Under the pieces are notes generated by a model. That model did no database searches and was not told where the DNA came from. It saw only the letters and a program-made list of their open reading frames with translations. Of a stretch of 64,000 nucleotides of DNA, positions 9,018-17,006 are shown piece after piece. Location of the stretch: NCBI GenBank assembly GCA_018606805.1, contig JAGYWI010000016.1, positions 1 to 64,000 of the forward strand, given 5' to 3'. A program made the position numbers and the translations under genes. Position 1 is the stretch's first letter. Every line of letters starts with the position of its first letter. Origin of the DNA: Candidatus Magnetomicrobium cryptolimnococcus. GTDB taxonomy: Bacteria; Nitrospirota; Thermodesulfovibrionia; Thermodesulfovibrionales; Magnetobacteriaceae.

Positions 9018-9800
9018 ATGATAAAGCATTCTTTTGCCATAATTAATGGAATAGGGGAACGTACCGAAAAGAGGTTATGGAGATACGGGATTTGTACTTG
9101 GAATGATTTTATAAATTGTAATTTCATACCATTTATAACAAAGGAGAGGAAAAAGTATATTGATGAAACGTTGTATCGGCTCTCTAACTCTTTGGATAAT
9201 GGTGGATGGGATTTATATCCAGATATTTTTAATAGAAATGAGCATTGGAGGTTTTTTAAGCGTTATAGGGAGCAAGCTATTTGTATGGATATAGAGACTA
9301 ACGGTTATGCCTTTGATTTTGGTGGGTACTGTACGATGGTTGGGCTTTATAATGGTAAAGAGTATCAGTGTCTTATTAGGGGGAGGGACCTTACTGTTGA
9401 AAATCTATCAAAGGCTCTTGCTCCGTATAAGATACTAATTACGTTTTATGGGGCTGTTTTTGATGTCCCTTTTCTTTTAAAAGAGTTTCCGAGTTTACCT
9501 TTTAATATGTTTCACTATGACATATGTTTGGCATCAAGGCGGTTGGGGTTAAGAGGTGGGCTTAAGAAGGTTGAAAAGTATCTTGGTATTAAACGTGAAG
9601 ATTTAGTTGATGGTATGGACGGACAGGATGCTGTAAGGTTGTGGAATGATTACATGATGGGATACGATGCCTCTTTGGAGACACTTATTCGATATAATAG
9701 AGAGGATACGGTTAATCTCCTTGCTATTGGTGAGTATGTATATAATGAGTTGAAAAAGGCTACTGGTATAGAAGACTATATGAAAGGGGTTGGGGTTTAA
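9018..9800 (+). CDS. RNase H-like 3'-5' exonuclease family protein (YprB-type)
   Basis: Begins with the family N-terminus MIKHSFAIINGIGERTEKRLW, a helix-hairpin-helix-like segment, then a DEDD nuclease fold. The first acidic pair is in CMDIETNG, the second in ITFYGAVFDVPFLLKEF, and the last aspartate in YNREDTVNLLAI. This matches YprB-type ribonuclease H-like proteins, likely cytoplasmic 3'-5' exonucleases acting on DNA or RNA. The frame is open upstream to 8895 but that part is encoded by a hairpin repeat; 9018, or 9003, is the realistic start. It ends five bases before a XerD-type gene. Confidence 0.85.
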   Translation: MIKHSFAIINGIGERTEKRLWRYGICTWNDFINCNFIPFITKERKKYIDETLYRLSNSLDNGGWDLYPDIFNRNEHWRFFKRYREQAICMDIETNGYAFDFGGYCTMVGLYNGKEYQCLIRGRDLTVENLSKALAPYKILITFYGAVFDVPFLLKEFPSLPFNMFHYDICLASRRLGLRGGLKKVEKYLGIKREDLVDGMDGQDAVRLWNDYMMGYDASLETLIRYNREDTVNLLAIGEYVYNELKKATGIEDYMKGVGV

Positions 9801-9805
9801 AGCGT

Positions 9806-10735
9806 ATGAATGGTAGGGGGCTAAAAAATAGCCTTAACAAAAAAGGGCAGATAGGCGACAAATATTATTGTGAGTTATTAAACAGTTTTTTGGCTTATCT
9901 TTCCGTGGAAAAGGGTTTGGCGTTAAATACTGTTGAATCGTATAATAATGACTTGACTAAGTTTTATGAGTTTTTAGGTGATGAAAAACAGGGTTTTAGG
10001 AGAGAGGATATTGTAAATTATATTGAACTCCTTAGAGAGAAAGATTACTCAATAAGTAGTATTTGCAGGCTTATTTCATCAATACACACATATTGTAAAT
10101 TCCTTATGATTGAAGGGTACAGTGATGATGACCCGTCTGAAAATTTGCATTTGCCAGCTAAATGGCAACACTTACCAAAGGCGCTTTCGATAGATGAGGT
10201 GGTAACGCTTTTACGTACAAGGGTAGCATCGGATTACGTGTTAAGGGATATTGCTATGCTTGAGCTTTTGTATTCTTCAGGGTTGCGCGTAAGTGAGCTG
10301 GTTTCATTTAAAGTTGAGTGGCTTAATATGGATGCCGGTTTTATGCGAGTAATTGGCAAGGGTTCTAAGGAGCGGCTGATTCCCATAAATGAACGGGCTA
10401 AAAGTAGTATAAAAGAGTACATGACAGTGCTGAGGCCTAAAATGCTTAAAAAAGGTATAACCTCTCCATATCTATTTTTAAGTAAAAGGGGTGCTCCTAT
10501 GACAAGGCAGCGCTTTTGGCAAACCATTAAGTCCTACGGCAAGCAGGCCGGTATAGAGCTTTCACCGCATACGCTTAGGCACAGTTTTGCTACACATTTG
10601 CTTGAAGGAGGGGCCGACCTTCGCTCTATACAAAAGATGCTCGGACACAGTGATATTGCTACTATTCAAATATACACGAAGGTTTCGTCGGAGAGGATTA
10701 AGGGTGAGTATAAAAAGTACCACCCGCGGTCTTAG
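9806..10735 (+). CDS. xerD: Tyrosine recombinase XerC/XerD
   Basis: A 309-residue site-specific recombinase. The N-terminal SAM-like core-binding domain (about 20-110, FLAYLSVEKGLALNTVESY) precedes the catalytic domain with R161 (SSGLRVSEL), K185, H255 and R258 (SPHTLRHSFATHLL), H281 (LGHSDI) and the nucleophile Y290 (QIYTKV). Length and residues match chromosomal XerC/XerD, which resolve chromosome dimers at dif. The housekeeping surroundings, rather than an integron or phage, support that role. XerC and XerD cannot be told apart firmly here, and no dif site was recognised. Confidence 0.88.
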   Translation: MNGRGLKNSLNKKGQIGDKYYCELLNSFLAYLSVEKGLALNTVESYNNDLTKFYEFLGDEKQGFRREDIVNYIELLREKDYSISSICRLISSIHTYCKFLMIEGYSDDDPSENLHLPAKWQHLPKALSIDEVVTLLRTRVASDYVLRDIAMLELLYSSGLRVSELVSFKVEWLNMDAGFMRVIGKGSKERLIPINERAKSSIKEYMTVLRPKMLKKGITSPYLFLSKRGAPMTRQRFWQTIKSYGKQAGIELSPHTLRHSFATHLLEGGADLRSIQKMLGHSDIATIQIYTKVSSERIKGEYKKYHPRS

Positions 10736-10803
10736 CCCAATGCTATTAGGTTTAAGGAAGATTGCGGTAAAATATAGTAAAACGTATAAGGTGGGGTTGG
10801 TTT

Positions 10804-13263
10804 ATGGTGTTATTAAGTCCACAGGCATTGTATAAAAGGTGTGAGTCGAGCATATTTAAGTTTAAGACGACGGCAGAGCTGCCGGATTACTATGAAAGCG
10901 CTATTGGTCAGGAGAGGGCTTTAAAGTCCATAGAGTTTGGTATTGATGTTGATAGTAAGGGGTTTAACTTGTTTGTCCTTGGTGAGCGTGGTACTGGTAA
11001 GACCTCCACTATTAGAAACATTATTAAAGAAAAATGTAAAGATATTCCAATTCCAGATGACTGGTGTTATGTTTACAACTTCAAGTACCCGGACGTGCCT
11101 ATGGCGATGTCCTTTGCCCCAGGTAAGGCTCTTATTTTTCAACAGGATATGGAAGAGCTTTTAAAGACCTTGAGGGTGGAAATTCCTAAGGTATTTGATT
11201 CAAGGGAGTATGTAAGACAAAAAAATAATATATTGGCAGACCTGCAGAAGATCCAAAAAGAACAGCTTGAAGCACTCGACAATGAGGCTAAGGTTAAGGG
11301 CTTTACTATAAAGCGCGCAAGCGGTGGGTTTTTCCTTTCCCCTATTAAGAAAAATGGCGAGCCACTGACCGAAGTGGAGTTTGCAGAGCTGCACGAGACG
11401 GAGAAGCTGCGGCTTGAACAAATTGGTCGAGGCCTTCAAGAAAAACTTAATGATGTCATGCGGGTTTTGCGGGAAAACGAGAAGGACTCTAAGAATAAAT
11501 TAAAAAAGTTTGATAGAGAAACTGCTCTTTCAGTGATAGCTCCGTTGATTAACGACATATTGGAAAAGCATAATAAAGAAGAAGTCAATAACTATCTTGA
11601 AGAAGCAAGGGAAGATATGCTGAATAATCTTGATGAGTTTAGGGTTAACGACGAGCAAGATGAGCAGCGTCAACAGGCAATGTTTTTCCCTACTGAACGG
11701 CTACCAAAAGGTACATATTTCAATAAGTATTATGTGAATATCATTGTCAATAATGGGGATTTGGGGTGCGCTCCATGGGTGTTTGAGACCAATCCAAATT
11801 ATTACAATCTGTTTGGCCGTATAGAGCACAAGGTGCATTATGGTATGGCCGTTACTGATTTTACTATGATAAAACCAGGCTCTTTACATAAGGCAAATGG
11901 TGGATACTTGGTTATTGATGTCCTTGATTTATTAAAAAATATTTTTGCCTACGATACACTAAAAAAGGCAATTAAAAACGATGAGATAAAGATTGAAGAT
12001 GTGTGGGAACAGTACAGGCTTGCAACGTCAACGACCTTACGCCCTGAGCCGATACCGCTTAAGGTAAAGGTGATTTTAATTGGTACGCCTGAGCTTTACT
12101 ATGCTTTATATAATCTTGATGATGAGTATAAAGAACTGTTTAAAGTGAAGGCGGATTTTGCTAGTAAGATAGACCGCAGTGAGGAAAATGTTTTAAAGTA
12201 CGCCTCCTTTATTGCCACTAAATGTAAAGAGACTGGGCTTTTACCGTTTGATACCTCAGCCGTTGCTAAGATTGTAGAGTATGGCTCAAGGGTAGCTGAA
12301 CACCAAGATAAGCTTACAACGATGCTTGGGTTTATCTCGGATGTGCTGCGTGAGTCCGACCACTGGGCAAAAAAAGACAATAAAACTGTCATAGATAGTG
12401 AAAGCGTAGAACGTGCGTTGACTGAAAAACTCTACAGGCACAGAAAGATTGAAGAGCTTATGCAGGAGATGACTAAAGAGGGCACCGTTATTGTGGATAC
12501 AAGCGGTGAGGTTATAGGACAGATAAATGGGCTTGCTGTGCTTGATATGGGAGACCATAGCTTTGGTAAACCGTCGAGGATAACCTCGCGCACCTATATG
12601 GGGAAGGCAGGGGTTGTCAATATCGAAAGGGAAATCAAGATGAGTGGTAAGATTCATGAAAAGGCAGTACTTACCATAAGCCATTACCTTGGCAGCAAGT
12701 ATGCCATCAAAAACTCAATTACACTATCAGCATCCATAACCTTTGAGCAGTTGTACGGTATCATCGAGGGGGATAGTGCAACGTGTGCGGAATTTTATGC
12801 CCTTATCAGTAGTATAGCAAATGTGCCTATTCGTCAGTGTATGGCTGTAACTGGCTCGATGGACCAAAATGGACGTGTGCAGCCTGTTGGCGGTTTAAAT
12901 GAAAAAATAGAGGGGTTTTTTGACTTATGTGCTTACAGAGGGCTAAATGGTAGCCATGGCGTGATTATCCCACGGTTAAATGAAAAACACATTATGTTAA
13001 AAAGGGAAGTTACTGAAGCAGTGGAAAAAGGCTTGTTTTTTGTCTATTCCATAGACTTCATTGATGAGGGTTTTGAACTGCTTACTGGACTTAAGGCGGG
13101 CGACCAATTAGAAGACGGTACTTATCCGGAGGGGACGATAAACTACCTCGTTGAAAAACGCTTGACGGAAATACGCACTGCGATGAAAAAAGAGGGTGAA
13201 AAAAATAGTAACGGTAAAGGGGCAGATAATAAATTAAACAATAATGAGGGTGAGACGAAATAA
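10804..13263 (+). CDS. Lon-related ATP-dependent protease (LonB-like, AAA_32/S16)
   Basis: An 819-residue protease. The Walker A GERGTGKTS is at 60-68. A long insertion with coiled-coil character (about 130-270) follows, typical of the AAA_32 branch. The C-terminal S16 domain has the Ser-Lys dyad S658 (EGDSATC) and K701 (GGLNEKIEGF). The N-terminal substrate-binding domain of classical Lon is absent. Members are soluble quality-control proteases. The last 25 residues are a charged, low-complexity tail. AAGGTGG lies ahead of the ATG. The gene is followed five bases later by surE, so the two are probably cotranscribed. Confidence 0.92.
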   Translation: MVLLSPQALYKRCESSIFKFKTTAELPDYYESAIGQERALKSIEFGIDVDSKGFNLFVLGERGTGKTSTIRNIIKEKCKDIPIPDDWCYVYNFKYPDVPMAMSFAPGKALIFQQDMEELLKTLRVEIPKVFDSREYVRQKNNILADLQKIQKEQLEALDNEAKVKGFTIKRASGGFFLSPIKKNGEPLTEVEFAELHETEKLRLEQIGRGLQEKLNDVMRVLRENEKDSKNKLKKFDRETALSVIAPLINDILEKHNKEEVNNYLEEAREDMLNNLDEFRVNDEQDEQRQQAMFFPTERLPKGTYFNKYYVNIIVNNGDLGCAPWVFETNPNYYNLFGRIEHKVHYGMAVTDFTMIKPGSLHKANGGYLVIDVLDLLKNIFAYDTLKKAIKNDEIKIEDVWEQYRLATSTTLRPEPIPLKVKVILIGTPELYYALYNLDDEYKELFKVKADFASKIDRSEENVLKYASFIATKCKETGLLPFDTSAVAKIVEYGSRVAEHQDKLTTMLGFISDVLRESDHWAKKDNKTVIDSESVERALTEKLYRHRKIEELMQEMTKEGTVIVDTSGEVIGQINGLAVLDMGDHSFGKPSRITSRTYMGKAGVVNIEREIKMSGKIHEKAVLTISHYLGSKYAIKNSITLSASITFEQLYGIIEGDSATCAEFYALISSIANVPIRQCMAVTGSMDQNGRVQPVGGLNEKIEGFFDLCAYRGLNGSHGVIIPRLNEKHIMLKREVTEAVEKGLFFVYSIDFIDEGFELLTGLKAGDQLEDGTYPEGTINYLVEKRLTEIRTAMKKEGEKNSNGKGADNKLNNNEGETK

Positions 13264-13268
13264 GAACG

Positions 13269-14015
13269 ATGCCATTAATATTAGTAACAAATGATGATGG
13301 GGTGTTTTCACCGGGTGTGGCTGCCTTGCATGAGGCTATGAAAAACATTGCAGACACTGTAACGGTAGCGCCAGATAGGGAGATGAGTGCAACTAGCCAT
13401 TCATTGACAATGCACAGACCGCTTTTTGTCAATAAAATTCAAAAAGACGTTTATTCCGTAAACGGTACCCCAACGGATTGCGTAACCCTTGGCGTTAGCA
13501 AGGTGCTTGAGCGGCGTCCAGACCTTGTTGTCTCAGGTATAAATAAAGGCGGTAATCTCGGTGATGATATAACTTATTCAGGGACCGTTTCGGCTGCTAT
13601 TGAGGGCACTATCATAGGTATACCGTCTATAGCATTTTCGCTTGCATCACATGAGGAGTTTTATTTTGCAGAGGCGGCTGTTTTTGCATTAAAACTTGCC
13701 GCTATTGTTATTGAAAAGGGGCTGCCGCGGGATACTTTATTGAATGTGAATATACCCGGTGGAAAGGATATAAAAGGTGTTAAGTTTACAGGTCAGGGGC
13801 GGCGCGTTTATTTGGATTCTATACACGAGTACTATGACCCTATGGGCAAGAAGCACTACTGGATAGGTGGTGGTAAATCCTCATGGCAAGAGGGCGATGA
13901 TACGGATTTCTTGGCTATAGAGGCTGGTTATATCTCTATAACGCCATTACATCTTGACCTTACTAATTATGATGCACTTGGATATTTAAAGAAAAATTGG
14001 AATAATATGTTTTAA
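13269..14015 (+). CDS. surE: 5'/3'-nucleotidase SurE
   Basis: A 248-residue SurE phosphatase that dephosphorylates nucleoside 5'- and 3'-monophosphates. The metal site is at the N-terminus (LVTNDDG, D9-D10), with the conserved NGTPTDCV (about 65-72) and VSGINKGGNLGDDITYSGTV (about 85-105). Full length for the family. It sits just ahead of pcm, the surE-pcm order known from many bacteria, where both respond to stress and stationary phase. Confidence 0.96.
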   Translation: MPLILVTNDDGVFSPGVAALHEAMKNIADTVTVAPDREMSATSHSLTMHRPLFVNKIQKDVYSVNGTPTDCVTLGVSKVLERRPDLVVSGINKGGNLGDDITYSGTVSAAIEGTIIGIPSIAFSLASHEEFYFAEAAVFALKLAAIVIEKGLPRDTLLNVNIPGGKDIKGVKFTGQGRRVYLDSIHEYYDPMGKKHYWIGGGKSSWQEGDDTDFLAIEAGYISITPLHLDLTNYDALGYLKKNWNNMF

Positions 14016-14028
14016 CTTAAAAAAAACG

Positions 14029-14691
14029 ATGGAAAACGCTAAAGGGCAATATCTGAAAGATAGAGAGTTGATGGTTAGAAACCAAATAGCTGCGCGTGGG
14101 GTTAGGGATTCCAATGTGCTCAATGCTATGCTTAACGTACCGCGCCATGTGTTTGTTGGTAAGGAAAACCTATCTTGGGCATACGCAGACTCTGCTCTGC
14201 CTATTGGTAACGGACAGACCATTTCTCAACCCTATATGGTTGCTGTAATGACCGAATTGCTTGAGCTTAATAAAAACGACCGTGTCCTTGAAATAGGTAC
14301 GGGTTCCGGTTATCAGGCGTGTGTTTTAGCCGAGATAGCCTTTGAGGTGTATACGGTAGAACGAATAGTAGAGCTGCAACGAAGGGCGGTAGAGAAGTTT
14401 GATGAGCTTGGATATAGAAATATTTATTCAATAGTTGCTGATGGTACTATCGGGTGGCAGGAAAAGGCACCTTTTAATAAGATAATCATAACGGCAGGGT
14501 GTCCGGATATTCCACAAGGGCTAATAGAGCAGCTTGCTGATGGTGTGGGGATTATAGTGGCTCCTGTTGGTTCAAAGTTTACGCAACAGTTGCTGAAATT
14601 GACAAAACGCAAAGGGGGACTAACTAAAGGGTTTTCGGTTTCCTGCGTCTTTGTTCCATTAATAGGCAAATACGGATGGAGTGATTTGTAA
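14029..14691 (+). CDS. pcm: Protein-L-isoaspartate O-methyltransferase
   Basis: A 220-residue SAM methyltransferase that starts repair of isoaspartyl residues in aged proteins. The SAM motif LEIGTGSGYQACVLAEIA is at about 86-103, preceded by the family signature QTISQPYMVAVMTELL. The N-terminal VPRHVFVG is also conserved. Its stop overlaps the start of the AmrS gene in TAATG, so translation is probably coupled. Confidence 0.96.
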   Translation: MENAKGQYLKDRELMVRNQIAARGVRDSNVLNAMLNVPRHVFVGKENLSWAYADSALPIGNGQTISQPYMVAVMTELLELNKNDRVLEIGTGSGYQACVLAEIAFEVYTVERIVELQRRAVEKFDELGYRNIYSIVADGTIGWQEKAPFNKIIITAGCPDIPQGLIEQLADGVGIIVAPVGSKFTQQLLKLTKRKGGLTKGFSVSCVFVPLIGKYGWSDL

Positions 14692-15701
14692 TGAAAGAGG
14701 CTATTTTATATGAGAAGTTAGATAAACAGCAGGTACGATGTTCGTTGTGTGCCCACCGTTGTACCATTAATAATGGGCGACGAGGGCTTTGTGGTGTTAG
14801 AGAAAATAGAGCAGGTACTCTTTACAGCCTTGTTTATGGCAAGATTTGTTCAACTGCTATTGACCCAATAGAGAAAAAACCACTTTTTCACTTTCTGCCT
14901 GGTTCTAAATCACTTTCAATAGCTACGGTTGGATGCAATTTTAAATGTCTACACTGCCAAAATGCCTCCATTTCCCAGTATCCGAAGGAACACATGGGAG
15001 GCATAATAGGTACGGACATAACACCTGAGCAGGTGGTTGATGCTGCCCAGCGGGAAGGTTGTGAGAGTATTTCTTATACATATACTGAACCCACTATTTA
15101 TATGGAATTTGCACTTGATTGTGCTACCCTTGCGCGTGAGCGCGGTATTAAAAACGTCTTTGTAAGTAATGGGTTTATGACTATGGAAAGTGCCGCAGTT
15201 ATAGTGCCCTACCTTGATGGTAATAATATAGATTTAAAAGGGGATGACAAGTTTTATAAGGAAATCTGTGGTGCGAGGCTTCAACCAGTAGAGGAAACTA
15301 TTAAGCTGATGATGGAAAAAGGCGTTTGGATTGAAATTACCACCTTACTAATACCCGGACTGAATGATTCTAACGTTATACTAAAAGACATTGCTACATT
15401 TATAAGAGCACTAGATCAGGCGATTCCATGGCATGTTACAGCGTTTTATCCAACGTATAAGCTTAATGATAGAATGGAGACACCCAAGGAAAGCCTCGAA
15501 CGTGCTAGGAAGATAGGGTTTGAAGTAGGGCTTAAATACGTGTATGGGGGGAACATGTATGTTGATGGCTGGGAGAATACGTATTGTCCGCGCTGTAAAA
15601 GCCTATTAGTTGAAAGACACGGATTTAGCGTAAAAAAGAATGTGTTAAGCAATAGCCATTGTCCCTATTGTGAGGCTTTTATTGAGGGGATTTGGGTTTA
15701 A
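14691..15701 (+). CDS. amrS: AmmeMemoRadiSam system radical SAM enzyme
   Basis: A 336-residue radical SAM protein of the AmrS family. The N-terminus has a zinc-finger-like set (CSLCAHRC ... GLCGVREN), then GKICSTAIDPIEKKPLFHF and the cluster motif CNFKCLHC (C82, C86, C89). A second Cys-rich module, CPRCKSLLVERHGF ... CPYCEAF, closes the protein. In the named system it works with AMMECR1- and MEMO1-like proteins; neither gene is in this window. The reaction is not established. Confidence 0.92.
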   Translation: MKEAILYEKLDKQQVRCSLCAHRCTINNGRRGLCGVRENRAGTLYSLVYGKICSTAIDPIEKKPLFHFLPGSKSLSIATVGCNFKCLHCQNASISQYPKEHMGGIIGTDITPEQVVDAAQREGCESISYTYTEPTIYMEFALDCATLARERGIKNVFVSNGFMTMESAAVIVPYLDGNNIDLKGDDKFYKEICGARLQPVEETIKLMMEKGVWIEITTLLIPGLNDSNVILKDIATFIRALDQAIPWHVTAFYPTYKLNDRMETPKESLERARKIGFEVGLKYVYGGNMYVDGWENTYCPRCKSLLVERHGFSVKKNVLSNSHCPYCEAFIEGIWV

Positions 15702-16010
15702 AAATATTTTAAAAAATATTGTGGAATTGTTCTGTCTATCTTTTTGAAATAACATGAATAACAACATGCTTACAACGATCGTCCACAGGGATATATACTA
15801 TATTAATAATATAATAAATCTTGATTAAAAAATTCTACAAAATTATTAGCTTTTTTAAAGATTTTGTTAGGGGATGGTTTATATACGTTGCTAATGATAA
15901 GTCTTATGTTATATATAATAATTGAATTGTATTCTAAAATAGAAAGATAGTATAATAATTAGAAATATAGGTGGTCTGAAAATCAAGATTATAGAAGGGG
16001 TAGTTTCGTT
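15702..16010. other. AT-rich intergenic region without a gene
   Basis: About 310 bases with no convincing open frame. It carries the promoter proposed for the MerR gene at its 3' end and otherwise only AT-rich sequence. Confidence 0.6.
15927..15956 (+). promoter_or_regulatory. Sigma-70-like promoter of the MerR gene
   Basis: TTGTAT (15927-15932) and TATAAT (15951-15956) separated by 18 bases, 54 bases ahead of the MerR start. MerR regulators usually bind between widely spaced boxes like these, so autoregulation is possible. Confidence 0.5.
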
Positions 16011-16451
16011 ATGAAAAAAAGTGATAATGGAAAGGATTTTTTAGAAAAGAAAGAAAATATGCCTCTATACCCTATTGGTGTTGTCTCTGAGTTGATTGGT
16101 ATTACCGACCAAACCTTGCGTCTTTATGAAAAACATGGACTTATTAAGCCTTCTAGAAGAAATAAAAACCGGTATTATTCTGAAAATGATATTAAGTGGT
16201 TAAGGTGTGTAAGAAATATAATTCATGACAAAAAAATTAGTATTGAAGGAATAAAGCTTTTACTTGACTATGCCCCTTGTTGGGAGATTAGTAATTGTGC
16301 TGAGCAAGACAGGCGAAAGTGTATTGCCTATGTGGATAAGGCAAAGCCATGTTGGGAATTAAAAAACATGCGATGTGGAAAAACAATGAGGGATTGTAAT
16401 GAGTGTTTTATCTATCTGTCCAGTTTTAAACGCCTTAACGTTAAAAAATAG
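16011..16451 (+). CDS. MerR-family regulator with two-CW cysteine domain
   Basis: A 146-residue protein. Residues 20-90 are a MerR winged helix (YPIGVVSELIGITDQTLRLYE, then HGLIKPSRRNKNRYY). The C-terminal 55 residues are Cys-rich: CWEISNC ... RKCIAYVDKAKPCWELKNMRC ... CNECFIYL. The repeated CW and spaced cysteines resemble the small two-CW domain, likely binding zinc or an iron-sulfur centre. A redox- or metal-responsive repressor or activator is plausible. AAGGGG precedes the ATG. Target genes are unknown; no obvious operon partner. Confidence 0.82.
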   Translation: MKKSDNGKDFLEKKENMPLYPIGVVSELIGITDQTLRLYEKHGLIKPSRRNKNRYYSENDIKWLRCVRNIIHDKKISIEGIKLLLDYAPCWEISNCAEQDRRKCIAYVDKAKPCWELKNMRCGKTMRDCNECFIYLSSFKRLNVKK

Positions 16452-16549
16452 ATAGTTTGCAGCTTTGTTTTACCTACTTTAAATCTAAAAACATTTTTTT
16501 TAGTATCCTCTTTGATTAGGCCAAATAAACTAAATTAACTTTTATTTTA

Positions 16550-16578
16550 TTGATAATTGTCATCTATTTTGCTAAAAT
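16550..16578 (+). promoter_or_regulatory. Sigma-70-like promoter
   Basis: TTGATA (16550-16555) and TAAAAT (16573-16578) with a 17-base spacer, ending 31 bases before the ATG of the small gene at 16610. Confidence 0.55.
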
Positions 16579-16609
16579 CAAAATAAAATAACAAAAGAGG
16601 AAAACCTTA

Positions 16610-16813
16610 ATGACAATAGAAGAATATTATGAAGCTTGTAAAAAGATTGCAGAAGAAGGCAGAATCGAATTAGAAATAGAAGATAAGAATGGCAGTAGAA
16701 AGAAAATGGTTGCAACTGAATACCTAAAGAGACTAAAACAGTTCGGCTTTGAAGATAAAAGTATTACACCGGTTTCTTTTAGAAATGCTCTTATATTGAA
16801 AGAAGATAGATGA
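16610..16813 (+). CDS. Small hypothetical protein, 67 residues
   Basis: Not recognised. The product is highly charged, Glu/Lys-rich and probably helical (EEYYEACKKIAEEGRIELEIE), with no signal peptide or membrane segment. It is supported as real by a good promoter at 16550-16578 and an AAGAGG Shine-Dalgarno ten bases before the ATG. Its 3' end faces the histidine kinase gene across an inverted repeat. Confidence 0.6.
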   Translation: MTIEEYYEACKKIAEEGRIELEIEDKNGSRKKMVATEYLKRLKQFGFEDKSITPVSFRNALILKEDR

Positions 16814-16819
16814 AACTAT

Positions 16820-16999
16820 ATGAGCAAGTTTTTTTAAGTTGACAAATAATTGTAATTGCAAGCCCTGATTCGCCCCTACAAATAGACGCGTAGGGGCAGA
16901 CCTATGATGCTCTCCTATGTTCTTTGTAATGCTGAAATACCAAGTCTGTATTGCGTTTTAGTAGTTTGTAAAAAAATCAAGAAGAAAAAACTTGCTCAT
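16820..16999. repeat. Widely spaced perfect 15-bp inverted repeat
   Basis: ATGAGCAAGTTTTTT at 16820-16834 is mirrored exactly at 16985-16999. Inside lies a degenerate copy of the motif CGCCCCTAC ... GTAGGGGCAGACC seen in other intergenic repeats. It separates two convergent genes. No target duplication was seen, so it could be an element end-pair or a long-range terminator. Confidence 0.55.
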
Positions 17000-17006
17000 C
17001 GAAATT

